Shown here in pieces: positions 21,064 through 30,113 of a DNA stretch of 64,000 nucleotides. The notes below the pieces were generated by a model. The model was not told where the DNA came from, searched no databases, and saw only the letters and a program-made list of their open reading frames with translations. The DNA is from Saccharospirillum alexandrii (lineage in GTDB: Bacteria > Pseudomonadota > Gammaproteobacteria > Pseudomonadales > Natronospirillaceae). The position numbers and the translations under genes are program-made. The stretch lies in assembly GCF_004000275.1 (NCBI RefSeq), contig NZ_RCIP01000001.1, positions 860,749 through 924,748 on the forward strand, in the 5' to 3' direction. The stretch's first letter is position 1. Every line of letters begins with the position of its first letter.

Positions 21064-21741
21064 TCAATCGCCCACCGCAATGCGGAGGGCGGCAACGGTC
21101 AACAGTGGCGACAACGCAAGCGAACCGGTGGTCATCGCCGCCAGCATGGCCAGGTGTGCCTGCCAGGGTAAACCGGCCACCTGAGCCTGCACGGCACCGG
21201 TTCCAAAGATAATAACCGGCACAAACAAGGGCATGATGAGCAGAGTCAATAACAACCCCCCCTTCTGCAAACCCACGGTCAGAGCGGCGCCTATACTGCC
21301 GATCAGACTCAGGCTCAGGGTGCCCAGTGCCAGCGTCAGCATCAACAGCGGCAAGGCATTGCCAGGCAGGCCCAGCATGATCGATAACAGCGGTGCCATG
21401 ATCGTCAGCGGCAACCCAGTCACCAGCCAGTGCACCCAAACCTTACAGAGCACCAGCGAGGTTGGTGGCAATGAGGCCAGCAGCATCTGTTCCAACGAGC
21501 CATCTTCGTAGTCACTGCGAAACAACAGATCAAGTGACAGCAAATTTGCCAGCAAGGCACCCACCCAAAGCACCCCTGGCGCCATGTCCGCCAGCTTGGT
21601 CATATCGGGTGTTACGCCCAGCGGGAACAACACCACAACGATCAGGAAAAACAGGAGAGGATTGGCGAGGTCTGAACGACGCCGATACGCAAGCTGCATT
21701 TCCCGCCGGAACACGGATTTCAGCAGGGGCAAAAACGTCAT
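21064..21741 (-). CDS. ccmB: Haem exporter permease CcmB
   Basis: Membrane subunit of the CcmAB ABC transporter that releases haem-loaded CcmE. The 225-residue product has six predicted helices and the family motifs RREMQLAYRRRSDLANPLLF at the N-terminus and RSDYEDGSLEQMLLA. Its start overlaps ccmA by 4 bases. Confidence 0.96.
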   Translation of the reverse strand: MTFLPLLKSVFRREMQLAYRRRSDLANPLLFFLIVVVLFPLGVTPDMTKLADMAPGVLWVGALLANLLSLDLLFRSDYEDGSLEQMLLASLPPTSLVLCKVWVHWLVTGLPLTIMAPLLSIMLGLPGNALPLLMLTLALGTLSLSLIGSIGAALTVGLQKGGLLLTLLIMPLFVPVIIFGTGAVQAQVAGLPWQAHLAMLAAMTTGSLALSPLLTVAALRIAVGD

Positions 21742-22373
21742 AACGCAGCCCCCAGTTCCAGTGTTCGCACTGTTTCGCTATCCAGCCCGTGATGGCTGGT
21801 CATAATCACGCTGCCACCGGCCCGGGCGTAGTCGATGATTCGGACTTTAAGACGATCAACGGCCTCGATATCCAGGGCGGTGAGTGGTTCGTCCAACACC
21901 CAGGCACGCACCCTATCCGGCTCCAGTGGCAAATAAAGCCTGGCGAGCGCGACTCGACGCTGCTGGCCAGCCGACAGTTGATGACTGGGCACGTCTTCAA
22001 AGCCACGCAAGCCAACGGTTTCCAATGCATCCCAAACCACTGACTCAGGCACCTGAATCCCGTGCAATGCCAGGGCATAAGCCATATTTTCGAGCGGCGA
22101 TTGTAACAACGTCACTGCCGGCCTATGGGCGATATACCAAATCTTTTCACAGGGTTCGGCGGTGCGTTCAGGCGAATCCGGAAACCAGCTAACATCCCCG
22201 TCAACCACGGAGCTGATACCGACCAATCGACGCAACAGGGTCGTTTTGCCGGACCCGTTCGGGCCCGTCAGATGCAGGATCTCACCGCTTGCTACATCAA
22301 ACGACAAATCCCTGAAAAGATGCCGGTCATCACGCTCGCAATCCAGTCCCACTGCGGACAACACTCGGGCCAT
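21738..22373 (-). CDS. ccmA: Haem exporter ATPase CcmA
   Basis: ATP-binding subunit of the CcmABCD complex. The 211-residue product has Walker A GPNGSGKTTLLRRL, the signature LSAGQQRRVALARL and Walker B AWVLDEPLTALD. The open frame continues upstream to 22493, but CcmA proteins are 200-215 residues and the extra 40 residues are unlike the family, so MARVLSAVGLDCERDD from the ATG at 22373 is chosen. First gene of the nine-gene ccm operon, divergent from the FliK-like gene across 274 bases in which I could not fix a promoter. Confidence 0.93.
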   Translation of the reverse strand: MARVLSAVGLDCERDDRHLFRDLSFDVASGEILHLTGPNGSGKTTLLRRLVGISSVVDGDVSWFPDSPERTAEPCEKIWYIAHRPAVTLLQSPLENMAYALALHGIQVPESVVWDALETVGLRGFEDVPSHQLSAGQQRRVALARLYLPLEPDRVRAWVLDEPLTALDIEAVDRLKVRIIDYARAGGSVIMTSHHGLDSETVRTLELGAAL

Positions 22374-22647
22374 GGTCTGTCTCTGAAAAAAGGTCGCGGG
22401 ATTATACCTACTCAGAGGCTGGAATACGAAAGTCTGGCCTGTATTGGCCAACTCACGCCCTACAGTCTCAGGCCGCTGGGCCGTTAACCTCATTGGTTGA
22501 ATAGAGTGTCGGTTCCCTGGCTCGGTTCACTTCGAGACTGCCCAGCTCATCTGCAAGCGTTAAGTAGCCGACTCTTGCCCGGAACCTGACTGGTATTTCC
22601 CAATAACCCGGGTATGGTGAAATTTCCCTGCACGTTCGGACCTGTAC

Positions 22648-24567
22648 ATGGCTGGCATAGATCGGACCGACGCGATCAAGCGTCCTACAGACAGTACCCT
22701 GGCTCCGCGAACACTCGATCGTGGCAGTGAGCCTGTGGTTCGCGTGCGGGCCGATAGCCTCGACGCGCTTCGACCTTCCCTGCCTGCGCTCGCCGTTGTG
22801 GTAGAGCAAACCATCATGGGCAGTCGGGACAAACCGGTGTATGACCTGGTGCTTTCGCTGAATCAGCAATGGGTTCGGGTACAGAGTGAGCGTGCCTTTC
22901 CGCCGGGTACGGTGTTGATGGTTGAGGCAACACCTGAGAATCAGTTACGGGTGTTACCCCAGGTCGATACGGCTCAACTCAACCGGATGATGCGAGCCTC
23001 GCTGCAGTTCTGGCAGGCGCATTCGTTGCCGCGAGCGCACACCACGCAAATGCCGGCCCCGCCTGCTTTCCCAGCCTTGCAACGACTGGCCGGAGACGCC
23101 CCCGAGTTGCAGTCGCTGGTGCAATGGCTGAGTCAGAAGCCCACGCTGTCGGCTCGCACCGTAGCCCAGTGGATGCAGGTGTTCAGCCCGCTGGCACAGT
23201 TGCAGCCGCCGGTGGCCAGTTTGCCGGCAACCCCGCTGATACCATCCCCGGCACAGCCTGCCGTTGCCAACCCAAGCACGCCAACGACTGCGTCGGTCAG
23301 CACTCCCGTCAATGCCTTATACACGGCCCCCCTGACGCCTTTGTTGAATGCCATAGCTTCAGTGCATTCGGCCAGTACACCCTTGCCCGGATTTCCGCAC
23401 AGTGTGGGACCTACTGCATCCGGCAACGGGGCGCCGGTAATGCTGATACCGCTGGCACCCGGTGCTCCAGCGCTGCCTTCCGGAACGGCAATGGTGATCA
23501 CAATCGCCACAGACAGAGCCCAGTCAAACCTGCCGACTCAGAGCGCATTGCCCGCGCCTCAACGCACGCCTGTCGATGGTAACCTGGCCGCACCCACGCT
23601 GTTGCGCATCGCTGTGGTCGTGAATCCACAAACGTCGGCCGCAGCACAGTCGGCACAAACCTCATTGCCGACCAGTTTTCCAGGGGCGGCCGTTCAACCA
23701 ACGGCTGGCTCGACAGGGAGCGCCACTCCGCTGCTTACCCAGAACGTGCCACCAGGCCAGCCGGGTAACCCAAACCCAACAACCACGCCTCCGGATCCGT
23801 TGCTGGCCCCAACCCGGTTCAGTACCCTGGCACCGCCTCCAGACACCTCCTCTCAGGCGGGGCGCGACCCGGTTCAGGTGCAGGCAGTGCCCGTAGAAAT
23901 TCGATTGTCACAGTGGCTGGCCGTGCTCGACAGTCGCATTCAGCAGCACCCGGCCAGTTTGCAACAAGCCCTGGCACAGCAGGCTCAGCGCCTGTTGAAT
24001 GCGCCACCGACCGGTTACGCACCGGGCGTCACTGTGAAGAACCAGAGCGGTGGCTCAGCCATTAAACAGGACGACCTGCAACCGCTGTTGCAGCTAAGAA
24101 CCCTGCTGGAAAGCCTGCAGGGCAAAACGCAGAACAACGCTATTCAACAAGCACTCGGCGCCTTGGCCAACCCCGAGGCACCGCCGGTACAACAGCTGAG
24201 CATTCCAATGCTCTGGCTGGGGCCGAACCATTGGCTGAACATGGAATGGTGGCACGAGAAACCCGAGGGTGAAGAGGCAGAATCCGATTCGCCCGGTAGC
24301 CGCCCTTTTCGCTTCCGCCTGTTTTTTGAACTCGCGCCGCTGGCGCCTCTGTGCGCCGACCTGCACTGGACGCCCGACCATACCGATGTGACCTTCTGGT
24401 CGCAGGATCAGGGCACCCTCAGCATCATCAATAACAATCTGGACACTCTGGAACAGTGGACTCAGGGCCTCGGCGAGCGCGACTTGCATACCCGTCATGG
24501 CATGCCGCCGAAAAAGACCACGCCAGAGCCCGACCAATTCAAACCCCTGGTGGACGTACGCACATGA
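22648..24567 (+). CDS. FliK-like flagellar hook-length control family protein
   Basis: A 639-residue protein with a long, Pro/Thr/Ala-rich low-complexity centre (about 130-420) and a C-terminal domain (about 540-625: RFRLFFELAPLAPLCADLHW, then VTFWSQDQGTLSIINN) that resembles the FliK C-terminal (Flg_hook) domain. FliK measures hook length and acts on FlhB. It overlaps by 4 bases (ATGA) a gene resembling the FlhB tail, which FliK normally contacts, so the pair is functionally plausible. No other flagellar gene is near; a similar pair next to ccmA is known in pseudomonads. Whether it replaces or adds to a main FliK is unknown. Confidence 0.7.
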   Translation: MAGIDRTDAIKRPTDSTLAPRTLDRGSEPVVRVRADSLDALRPSLPALAVVVEQTIMGSRDKPVYDLVLSLNQQWVRVQSERAFPPGTVLMVEATPENQLRVLPQVDTAQLNRMMRASLQFWQAHSLPRAHTTQMPAPPAFPALQRLAGDAPELQSLVQWLSQKPTLSARTVAQWMQVFSPLAQLQPPVASLPATPLIPSPAQPAVANPSTPTTASVSTPVNALYTAPLTPLLNAIASVHSASTPLPGFPHSVGPTASGNGAPVMLIPLAPGAPALPSGTAMVITIATDRAQSNLPTQSALPAPQRTPVDGNLAAPTLLRIAVVVNPQTSAAAQSAQTSLPTSFPGAAVQPTAGSTGSATPLLTQNVPPGQPGNPNPTTTPPDPLLAPTRFSTLAPPPDTSSQAGRDPVQVQAVPVEIRLSQWLAVLDSRIQQHPASLQQALAQQAQRLLNAPPTGYAPGVTVKNQSGGSAIKQDDLQPLLQLRTLLESLQGKTQNNAIQQALGALANPEAPPVQQLSIPMLWLGPNHWLNMEWWHEKPEGEEAESDSPGSRPFRFRLFFELAPLAPLCADLHWTPDHTDVTFWSQDQGTLSIINNNLDTLEQWTQGLGERDLHTRHGMPPKKTTPEPDQFKPLVDVRT

Positions 24568-24908
24568 CCGAAGAAACGCCCGGCAACAAGGCCGCTGCTC
24601 TCGAATACAAGGGCCAGAAAACCCCCATCGTCAGTGCCCTGGGTACCGACGAAATGGCCGACGCCATTGTTGCCCTGGCCAAAGAGCACGATGTACCCAT
24701 CTATCAGGATGAAGACCTGGTCAATATTCTGACCCGCCTCAACACCGGCCAGGACATCCCGCCTGCCCTATACGAATGGGTCGCCGGCATACTCGCCTTT
24801 TCATTTTTCCTGCGCGATACAGTGCCTGAAGGGTTCTCACCCACAGCGACTCGCTCGGCCTATCAGAAGGTTCGGGAAGCTTACTCGGGGTCCGACGCTG
24901 GCGACTAG
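24564..24908 (+). CDS. FlhB C-terminal-like (EscU/YscU/HrcU switch family) protein
   Basis: A 114-residue soluble protein resembling only the cytoplasmic tail of FlhB/YscU: AALEYKGQKTPIVSALGTDEMADAIVALAKEHDVPIYQDEDL (given in parts: AALEYKGQKTPIVSALG, then AIVALAKEHDVPIYQDEDLV) matches the region after the autocleavage site. The NPTH cleavage motif itself is absent and there are no membrane helices. Such stand-alone tails are known and in some bacteria can substitute for the FlhB C-terminus. The ATG at 24564 overlaps the FliK-like stop. Its TAG stop lies in the CTAG that is duplicated by MITE copy 2. Confidence 0.82.
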   Translation: MTEETPGNKAAALEYKGQKTPIVSALGTDEMADAIVALAKEHDVPIYQDEDLVNILTRLNTGQDIPPALYEWVAGILAFSFFLRDTVPEGFSPTATRSAYQKVREAYSGSDAGD

Positions 24909-25172
24909 GGAGCCTCTGAATAACTCCCCCGGGGCTCTGGCTTATCCGAGGGGCGTTGCCACAAGGCGGACTCATGCAGGAATGTCTAGACCTTTCAAAT
25001 GAGTCCAACGCAGTGGCAGCGTTCCTCGGAAAGCCCCAGCGGGCGCGGCCAAAACGTCCTGCCCCGGCGTTGCACTTCTTGACAAGGGCTACGGCCATTG
25101 CGCTGCGAAGTGCGCCTTGTGGCAGAACGTTTTAGCTCGCGCAGAGCCCTGGGGGAGTTGTTCAGAGGCTCC
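24909..25172 (-). mobile_element. MITE copy 2 with perfect CTAG target duplication
   Basis: A 264-bp element with terminal inverted repeats GGAGCCTCTGAATAACTCCC (left) and the complement of GGAGCCTCTGAACAACTCCC (right), flanked on both sides by CTAG (24905-24908 and 25173-25176). It is the reverse-oriented relative of copy 1 (6680-6971) and about 28 bp shorter. No transposase. The left CTAG supplies the TAG stop of the FlhB-like gene and the right CTAG supplies the TAG stop of the hydrolase on the other strand, so the insertion damaged neither. Confidence 0.9.
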
Positions 25173-26132
25173 CTAGCTAGAGCTATCCACCGACACCAGA
25201 TGGCGGATGCGTACACCCTTTGGGAGTTGGCGCAGGCGTTCGTTGATCCAGTCGAGCAGCACGGGAAAGTGGTCTACCCAGGCATCGTCATGGATCAGCA
25301 TGGATTGAGCCCTGTAGTTGCGCAAATTGCCATCGCGCTTGCCCAACACCCAGAGTCGGCCGTTGTGAGTGCCTAATTCGCGCATGAATTCTCGAACATC
25401 GGCGACGTGGTCGGTGTAGCCGCCATTGCGTCGGGCCAGATACAAGCTAGGCGGCCAGTCGAGATGTTGGGCGGCCGCCGCATAGTCAAAACCGGTATCG
25501 TCGTGTGCGACCCAGGGGCCGTTAGACCAGCGCAGAAAATCACGATAGAGCGTCAGATATTCGGGTTCGGGCCCCTTGCCAAGCCAGCGCATGGGAACCG
25601 CGCCTTTGAGTGTGCCCAACGCAGGTAACAACGCATCCGTCGTCAGGCGGGCCAGGGTTGAATGATGCACCCCACCCAGCGTGGCATTGCGCCGGGTGCC
25701 CAGGTGAATCATGCCCAGAACGCCCGGGCGAACGCCCGGCTCGCGCGCGTACGAAGACGCCAGCAACACCCCGCCAAAGCCCTGGCCAACCAGGAAAATA
25801 GGCAAGCCATCGGCCTGGCGACGGGCTTCAGCCATCAACCGGGGCAGGTCTTCGCGGATGATCAGATTGGCGTCATGGTCGAGCCGCCGGCTCAGGTTGG
25901 GCCAGCTTTGGCCGTGGCCGATCAGATCGGGGACCAGGCAATGAAAGCCCATATCGGCCAGAAACTGCGCCAGCCCGTGCCCCTGGTGACAAAAAACGTC
26001 GCCTTTGTTACCCAGGCCATGCAATAGAACCACCAGGGCCTGGGGCGTTTCCGGTAAAAACTGACGCACAAACAGCTGGCCGCCCTGCCAGGTCGGCACT
26101 TTAAGCCGATATTCCTTGATGCCATGCTTCAT
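25173..26132 (-). CDS. Alpha/beta-hydrolase fold protein lacking the usual nucleophile serine
   Basis: A 319-residue cytoplasmic protein of the alpha/beta-hydrolase (lysophospholipase-like) fold: oxyanion segment VVLLHGLGNKGD (His38-Gly39), then HCLVPDLIGHGQS and the nucleophile elbow IFLVGQGFGG. The elbow normally reads G-X-S-X-G, but here it is G-Q-G-F-G, with Gly118 (codon GGC) where the serine is expected. It may be a pseudoenzyme or use another residue. Its start overlaps hrpA's stop by 4 bases, so it is co-transcribed after hrpA. Its TAG stop lies in the MITE target duplication. Confidence 0.85.
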   Translation of the reverse strand: MKHGIKEYRLKVPTWQGGQLFVRQFLPETPQALVVLLHGLGNKGDVFCHQGHGLAQFLADMGFHCLVPDLIGHGQSWPNLSRRLDHDANLIIREDLPRLMAEARRQADGLPIFLVGQGFGGVLLASSYAREPGVRPGVLGMIHLGTRRNATLGGVHHSTLARLTTDALLPALGTLKGAVPMRWLGKGPEPEYLTLYRDFLRWSNGPWVAHDDTGFDYAAAAQHLDWPPSLYLARRNGGYTDHVADVREFMRELGTHNGRLWVLGKRDGNLRNYRAQSMLIHDDAWVDHFPVLLDWINERLRQLPKGVRIRHLVSVDSSS

Positions 26133-29100
26133 TCAGCGAGTACCTGTTGCCATTGTTTTTCCAGTCGCTTGGCCGAGACCGGCACCCGGGTTCCCAGCGT
26201 TTGCGCAAACAAAGAGACCCGATATTCCTCCAGCAGCCAGCGAAACTCGGTCAGTGCCGGGCTGACCATTTGCTGTTCAGCCAGGGTGCGCTGCTTGCTC
26301 TGGTAACGCTGCCAGAAACCGGCCAGTTCATCCACCCAGAACTGCTCCCGGGCGGGAATGCCCCCGGCCCGGTTCAGGCGCCGGTCGGCGCCCTCCAGAT
26401 ACCTGGGCAATTCGGTCAACCACTCGGCCGGGGTGGCGCTGACAAACCCCGGATACACCAGTTGATCTAGCTGCGCAGCCACATCAGCGTATAGGAAGGC
26501 TGTGGCAAAGGTCACGCGCCCTTTCAATTGTTTACGTACCTGATGGTGGCGGTGCAGCACATCGTGCACCTGGCGGGCCAGCTGTTCACCCTGCTCGACC
26601 AGTTCGCCCCGCCCGGCCTCGATCCAGGCGGTGAAGGCCGACCGGGTGCGCGGCAGCTTGCCGCCCCGGTCCAGGGTGCGCGCCAGCGTGGCCCACAGCA
26701 TATCCTGCCGCAACGGGTCGGCTTTGCCGTAGGGCGCGAACAACAGGGCGCTTTCCTTGAAGGCGGGCAGACGTTTGGCCAGATACCCCAGCGGCTGCTC
26801 CAGTTTAAACCAGGCCAGACGCAGCAGACCCTGTCGGTGCTGCTGTTCCGCCCAGGGCTGCTGGGTAAAGGATTCAATCGCAACCGCGTTCACCTTGTCG
26901 GCCAGCGCCGGAAAGACATCGATGTGAATACCGGCCTGAATGCGATGCTCCACCTCAGGCAGATCGGCAAACGACCACTCGGTGTAGTGAGCTGGGCCGG
27001 TGTCCTGCTCCTGGCTCTTGCCAGCGGTCGCCCGGTCTTTCGCCGCCTGTGCATTGGCGGGTGATTTCAACGCATCAAGGTCACGACCCGACGCGATGAC
27101 CTTGCCGGCTTCGTCGACCACTTCGAACCGGAAGCGATGGTGGGCTTCAAGCTTGTCGGGTTGCCACTCATCCTGGGGTACACGAATGCCGGTCATCCGG
27201 AACAGGCGTTCCCCAATGGCTTTGGTCAGCGGCGTATCATCAGCCGCCAGGCTGTTCATCAGCGCATCGGCAAAATCCGGCACCGGCACAAAGTTCCGCC
27301 GGTAGGATTTCGGCAGCGCCTTGATCAGCGCGATGATCTTGTCGCGCAGCATACCTGGCACCAGCCACTCCAACCGGCCAGCCGGCAATTGCGCCAGCGC
27401 ACCCGCGGGCACGGTCATGGTGACACCATCGGCGTCGGTGCCCGGTTCAAACTGGTACTTCAGCGGCAGTTTCATGCGACCGACGGTGATGAAATCGGGG
27501 TATTGCTGCTCGGTGACCTGATCAGCCGAATGCTGCATCAGCGCTTCCGGCGTCAGGTCCAGCGCATCCTGTGGCTGTTTTTTGAGCCAGGCATGAAAAC
27601 CAGCGGCGTTGACGATGTCGTGCGGTATGCGCTGGTCGTAAAACGCCACCAACTGGTCATCATCGACCAGAATATCGCGGCGCCGGGCCTTGTCTTCCAG
27701 GCCGGTCACCTCGGCTAGCATGGCCCGGTTGCGTTGAAAAAACGCCGCTTTGGTTTGAAACTCGCCTTCCACCAGCGCCGAGCGGATGAAAATCTCACGC
27801 GCCTGTGCCGGGTCAATCGCCCCGAAATGCACCGGCCGTTGCGCCACAATGGGCAGGCCGTAGAGCATCAGCGTTTCTTTGGCGACGACCTGACCGCGCT
27901 TCTTCTCCCAATGCGGATCGGTGTAATTGCGTTTTACCAGATGCATCGCCAGCGGCTCCAGCCAGGCCGGCTCAATACGCGCTACGGTGCGCGCAAACAC
28001 CTGAGTGGTTTCCACCAGTTCGGCGGCCACCAGCCATTTGGGGCCCTTGCGCGACAGGGCCGATGACGGATGAATCCGGCACTGGCGGCCCCGGGCAGCC
28101 GTGTAGAGCTTGTCTTCCTTGTAGTTCGCGATCTGTGACAACAGGCCGGAAGCCAGTGCCTTGTGCACCTGCTCATAACTGGCGGCCTGCTCATTCAGCC
28201 GAAAGCCGAGTGACTTGGCAAGCAGGTGCAACTGGCGGTGAATATCGCGCCATTCGCGCATGCGCAGATAGTTCAGAAACTGGGCCTTGCAGAATTTGCG
28301 CAATTGCCCCTGGCTGAGCGTCTGGCGCTCTTCCTCGTAGCGTTGCCAGAGATTCCAGAAGGCCAGAAAGTCCGAATCCTTGTCTTTATCCTGAGCGTGT
28401 TTTTCGGTGGCAGCCTGCTGTTTCTCCTGAGGGCGCTCACGCGGGTCGGGAATCGACAGCGCAGCCGCGATCACCAGCACCTCGCTCAGCGATTTCTGCC
28501 GGTTGGCTTCGATCACCATGCGCCCGAGGCGCGGGTCCACCGGCAGGCGCGCCAGCTCTTTGCCCAGCGGCGTCAAATGACCCTTGTCGGTCACGGCGGC
28601 CAGTTCGGTCAGCAGGGTATAGCCATCGCGGATCATCCGGCTGTCGGGTGGCTCCAGAAACGGAAAGTCTTCCACCTTGCCAAGCCGCATGTGCAACATC
28701 TGCAGAATCACCGAGGCCAGGTTGGTCCGCAGAATTTCCGGGTCGGTAAAGGCGGGTCGTTGCTGGAATTCTTCTTCGTCATAAAGGCGAATGCACAGGC
28801 CTGGCGCAATACGACCACACCGCCCTGCCCGCTGATTGGCCGACGCCTGGGAAATCGGTTCGATCGGCAAGCGTTGAATCTTGGACCGGTAACTGTAGCG
28901 GCTGATGCGTACCAGGCCACTGTCGATCACGTAGTGAATGCCCGGCACCGTCAGCGAGGTTTCAGCCACGTTGGTTGAGAGCACGATGCGCCGGCCACTG
29001 TGGCTGGCAAAAATGCGCTGTTGCTCGCTGGCGCTTAACCGCGCATAAAGCGGCAACAATTCGGTATAACGCAGCTGGGCGCGCTTGAGAGTGTTGAACG

Positions 29101-30055
29101 TCTCGCGGATCTCCCGTTCGCCGGGTAAAAACACCAGCACATCGCCACCGCTGTTGGCGGTCTTACCGGCCCGTTCAAGTTGCTCGATTTCTTCAACGGC
29201 ATTGAGCACGGCACTGGGCAGGTCAGAGGCGTAATCGTCTTCATCCGGGCTCATGGGGCGGTACAGATGCTCAACCGGGTAGCTGCGCCCGGCCACTTCA
29301 ATCACCGGGGCCTGGCTGAAATGCTCCGAGAAACGTTCAACATCGATGGTCGCTGAGGTGATGATGAGTTTCAGATCCGGCCGGCGCGGCAACAACTGCT
29401 TTAGATAACCCAGCAGAAAGTCGATGTTCAAGCTGCGCTCGTGGGCTTCGTCGATAATCAGGGTGTCGTACTTGTTGAGAAACGGGTCCTGCTGAATCTC
29501 GTTCAGCAGTATGCCGTCGGTCATCAACTTGATCAGGGTGTCGTCGTTGGACTGGTCGGTGAATCGCACCTGATAACCCACCTGGTGCCCGAGCTCAACG
29601 TTTAATTCTTCGGACAAGCGGTCAGCAACCGAGCGCGCGGCCAGCCGGCGTGGCTGAGTGTGACCAATCATGCCGGAACGGCCCAGTCCGGCCCGCAAAC
29701 ACAACTTGGGAATCTGCGTCGTTTTTCCCGAGCCGGTTTCACCGGCTATAACCACCACCTGGTGTTGGGTGATGGCCGCGAGAATGTCCTCGGCTCGCTC
29801 GGAAACCGGCAGCGTTTCGTTCAGTCGAACCTCGGGAACCCGCTGGTCACGCGCCACAAACCCGTCCCGCGAACGAACAAAGGCTTTTTCAATAGCCGCT
29901 ACCAGGGAAGGCGATACCTGCCCTTTGTTAATCTGCTGACGCCAGGTCTTGCAGCGCTGTGTCAGATAATGCCGGTCACGAACAAGGCACTGCGACAGGT
30001 TCTGCTGAACCAGATCGGGCGTCATTTCCGTGGTTGATACTGCACTGGACGGCAT
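26129..30055 (-). CDS. hrpA: ATP-dependent RNA helicase HrpA
   Basis: A DEAH-box RNA helicase, 1308 residues (E. coli 1300), acting in RNA processing and rescue of stalled ribosomes. Motif I is GETGSGKTTQIPKLCL, motif II DEAH in IIDEAHERSLNIDFLLGYLK, motif III SATID, motif VI QRAGRCGR; the helicase-associated and OB-fold domains follow, then the long HrpA-specific C-terminal region (DUF3418). The ATG at 30055 is used; an internal ATG ten residues later is possible. A sigma-70-like promoter lies just upstream, with its -35 inside the 17-bp repeat array. Confidence 0.96.
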   Translation of the reverse strand: MPSSAVSTTEMTPDLVQQNLSQCLVRDRHYLTQRCKTWRQQINKGQVSPSLVAAIEKAFVRSRDGFVARDQRVPEVRLNETLPVSERAEDILAAITQHQVVVIAGETGSGKTTQIPKLCLRAGLGRSGMIGHTQPRRLAARSVADRLSEELNVELGHQVGYQVRFTDQSNDDTLIKLMTDGILLNEIQQDPFLNKYDTLIIDEAHERSLNIDFLLGYLKQLLPRRPDLKLIITSATIDVERFSEHFSQAPVIEVAGRSYPVEHLYRPMSPDEDDYASDLPSAVLNAVEEIEQLERAGKTANSGGDVLVFLPGEREIRETFNTLKRAQLRYTELLPLYARLSASEQQRIFASHSGRRIVLSTNVAETSLTVPGIHYVIDSGLVRISRYSYRSKIQRLPIEPISQASANQRAGRCGRIAPGLCIRLYDEEEFQQRPAFTDPEILRTNLASVILQMLHMRLGKVEDFPFLEPPDSRMIRDGYTLLTELAAVTDKGHLTPLGKELARLPVDPRLGRMVIEANRQKSLSEVLVIAAALSIPDPRERPQEKQQAATEKHAQDKDKDSDFLAFWNLWQRYEEERQTLSQGQLRKFCKAQFLNYLRMREWRDIHRQLHLLAKSLGFRLNEQAASYEQVHKALASGLLSQIANYKEDKLYTAARGRQCRIHPSSALSRKGPKWLVAAELVETTQVFARTVARIEPAWLEPLAMHLVKRNYTDPHWEKKRGQVVAKETLMLYGLPIVAQRPVHFGAIDPAQAREIFIRSALVEGEFQTKAAFFQRNRAMLAEVTGLEDKARRRDILVDDDQLVAFYDQRIPHDIVNAAGFHAWLKKQPQDALDLTPEALMQHSADQVTEQQYPDFITVGRMKLPLKYQFEPGTDADGVTMTVPAGALAQLPAGRLEWLVPGMLRDKIIALIKALPKSYRRNFVPVPDFADALMNSLAADDTPLTKAIGERLFRMTGIRVPQDEWQPDKLEAHHRFRFEVVDEAGKVIASGRDLDALKSPANAQAAKDRATAGKSQEQDTGPAHYTEWSFADLPEVEHRIQAGIHIDVFPALADKVNAVAIESFTQQPWAEQQHRQGLLRLAWFKLEQPLGYLAKRLPAFKESALLFAPYGKADPLRQDMLWATLARTLDRGGKLPRTRSAFTAWIEAGRGELVEQGEQLARQVHDVLHRHHQVRKQLKGRVTFATAFLYADVAAQLDQLVYPGFVSATPAEWLTELPRYLEGADRRLNRAGGIPAREQFWVDELAGFWQRYQSKQRTLAEQQMVSPALTEFRWLLEEYRVSLFAQTLGTRVPVSAKRLEKQWQQVLAE

Positions 30056-30084
30056 GCATGGACCTGTCTGCCAAAAGGGACGGC

Positions 30085-30113
30085 ATTATAGGCATCTGGG
30101 GAAAGGACGTAAA
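30085..30113 (-). promoter_or_regulatory. Probable sigma-70 promoter of hrpA
   Basis: On the minus strand, TTTACG (30108-30113) is followed after 17 bases by a consensus -10 TATAAT (30085-30090), about 30 bases before the hrpA ATG. The -35 box lies inside the outermost unit of the 17-bp array, so array and promoter overlap. Confidence 0.6.
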
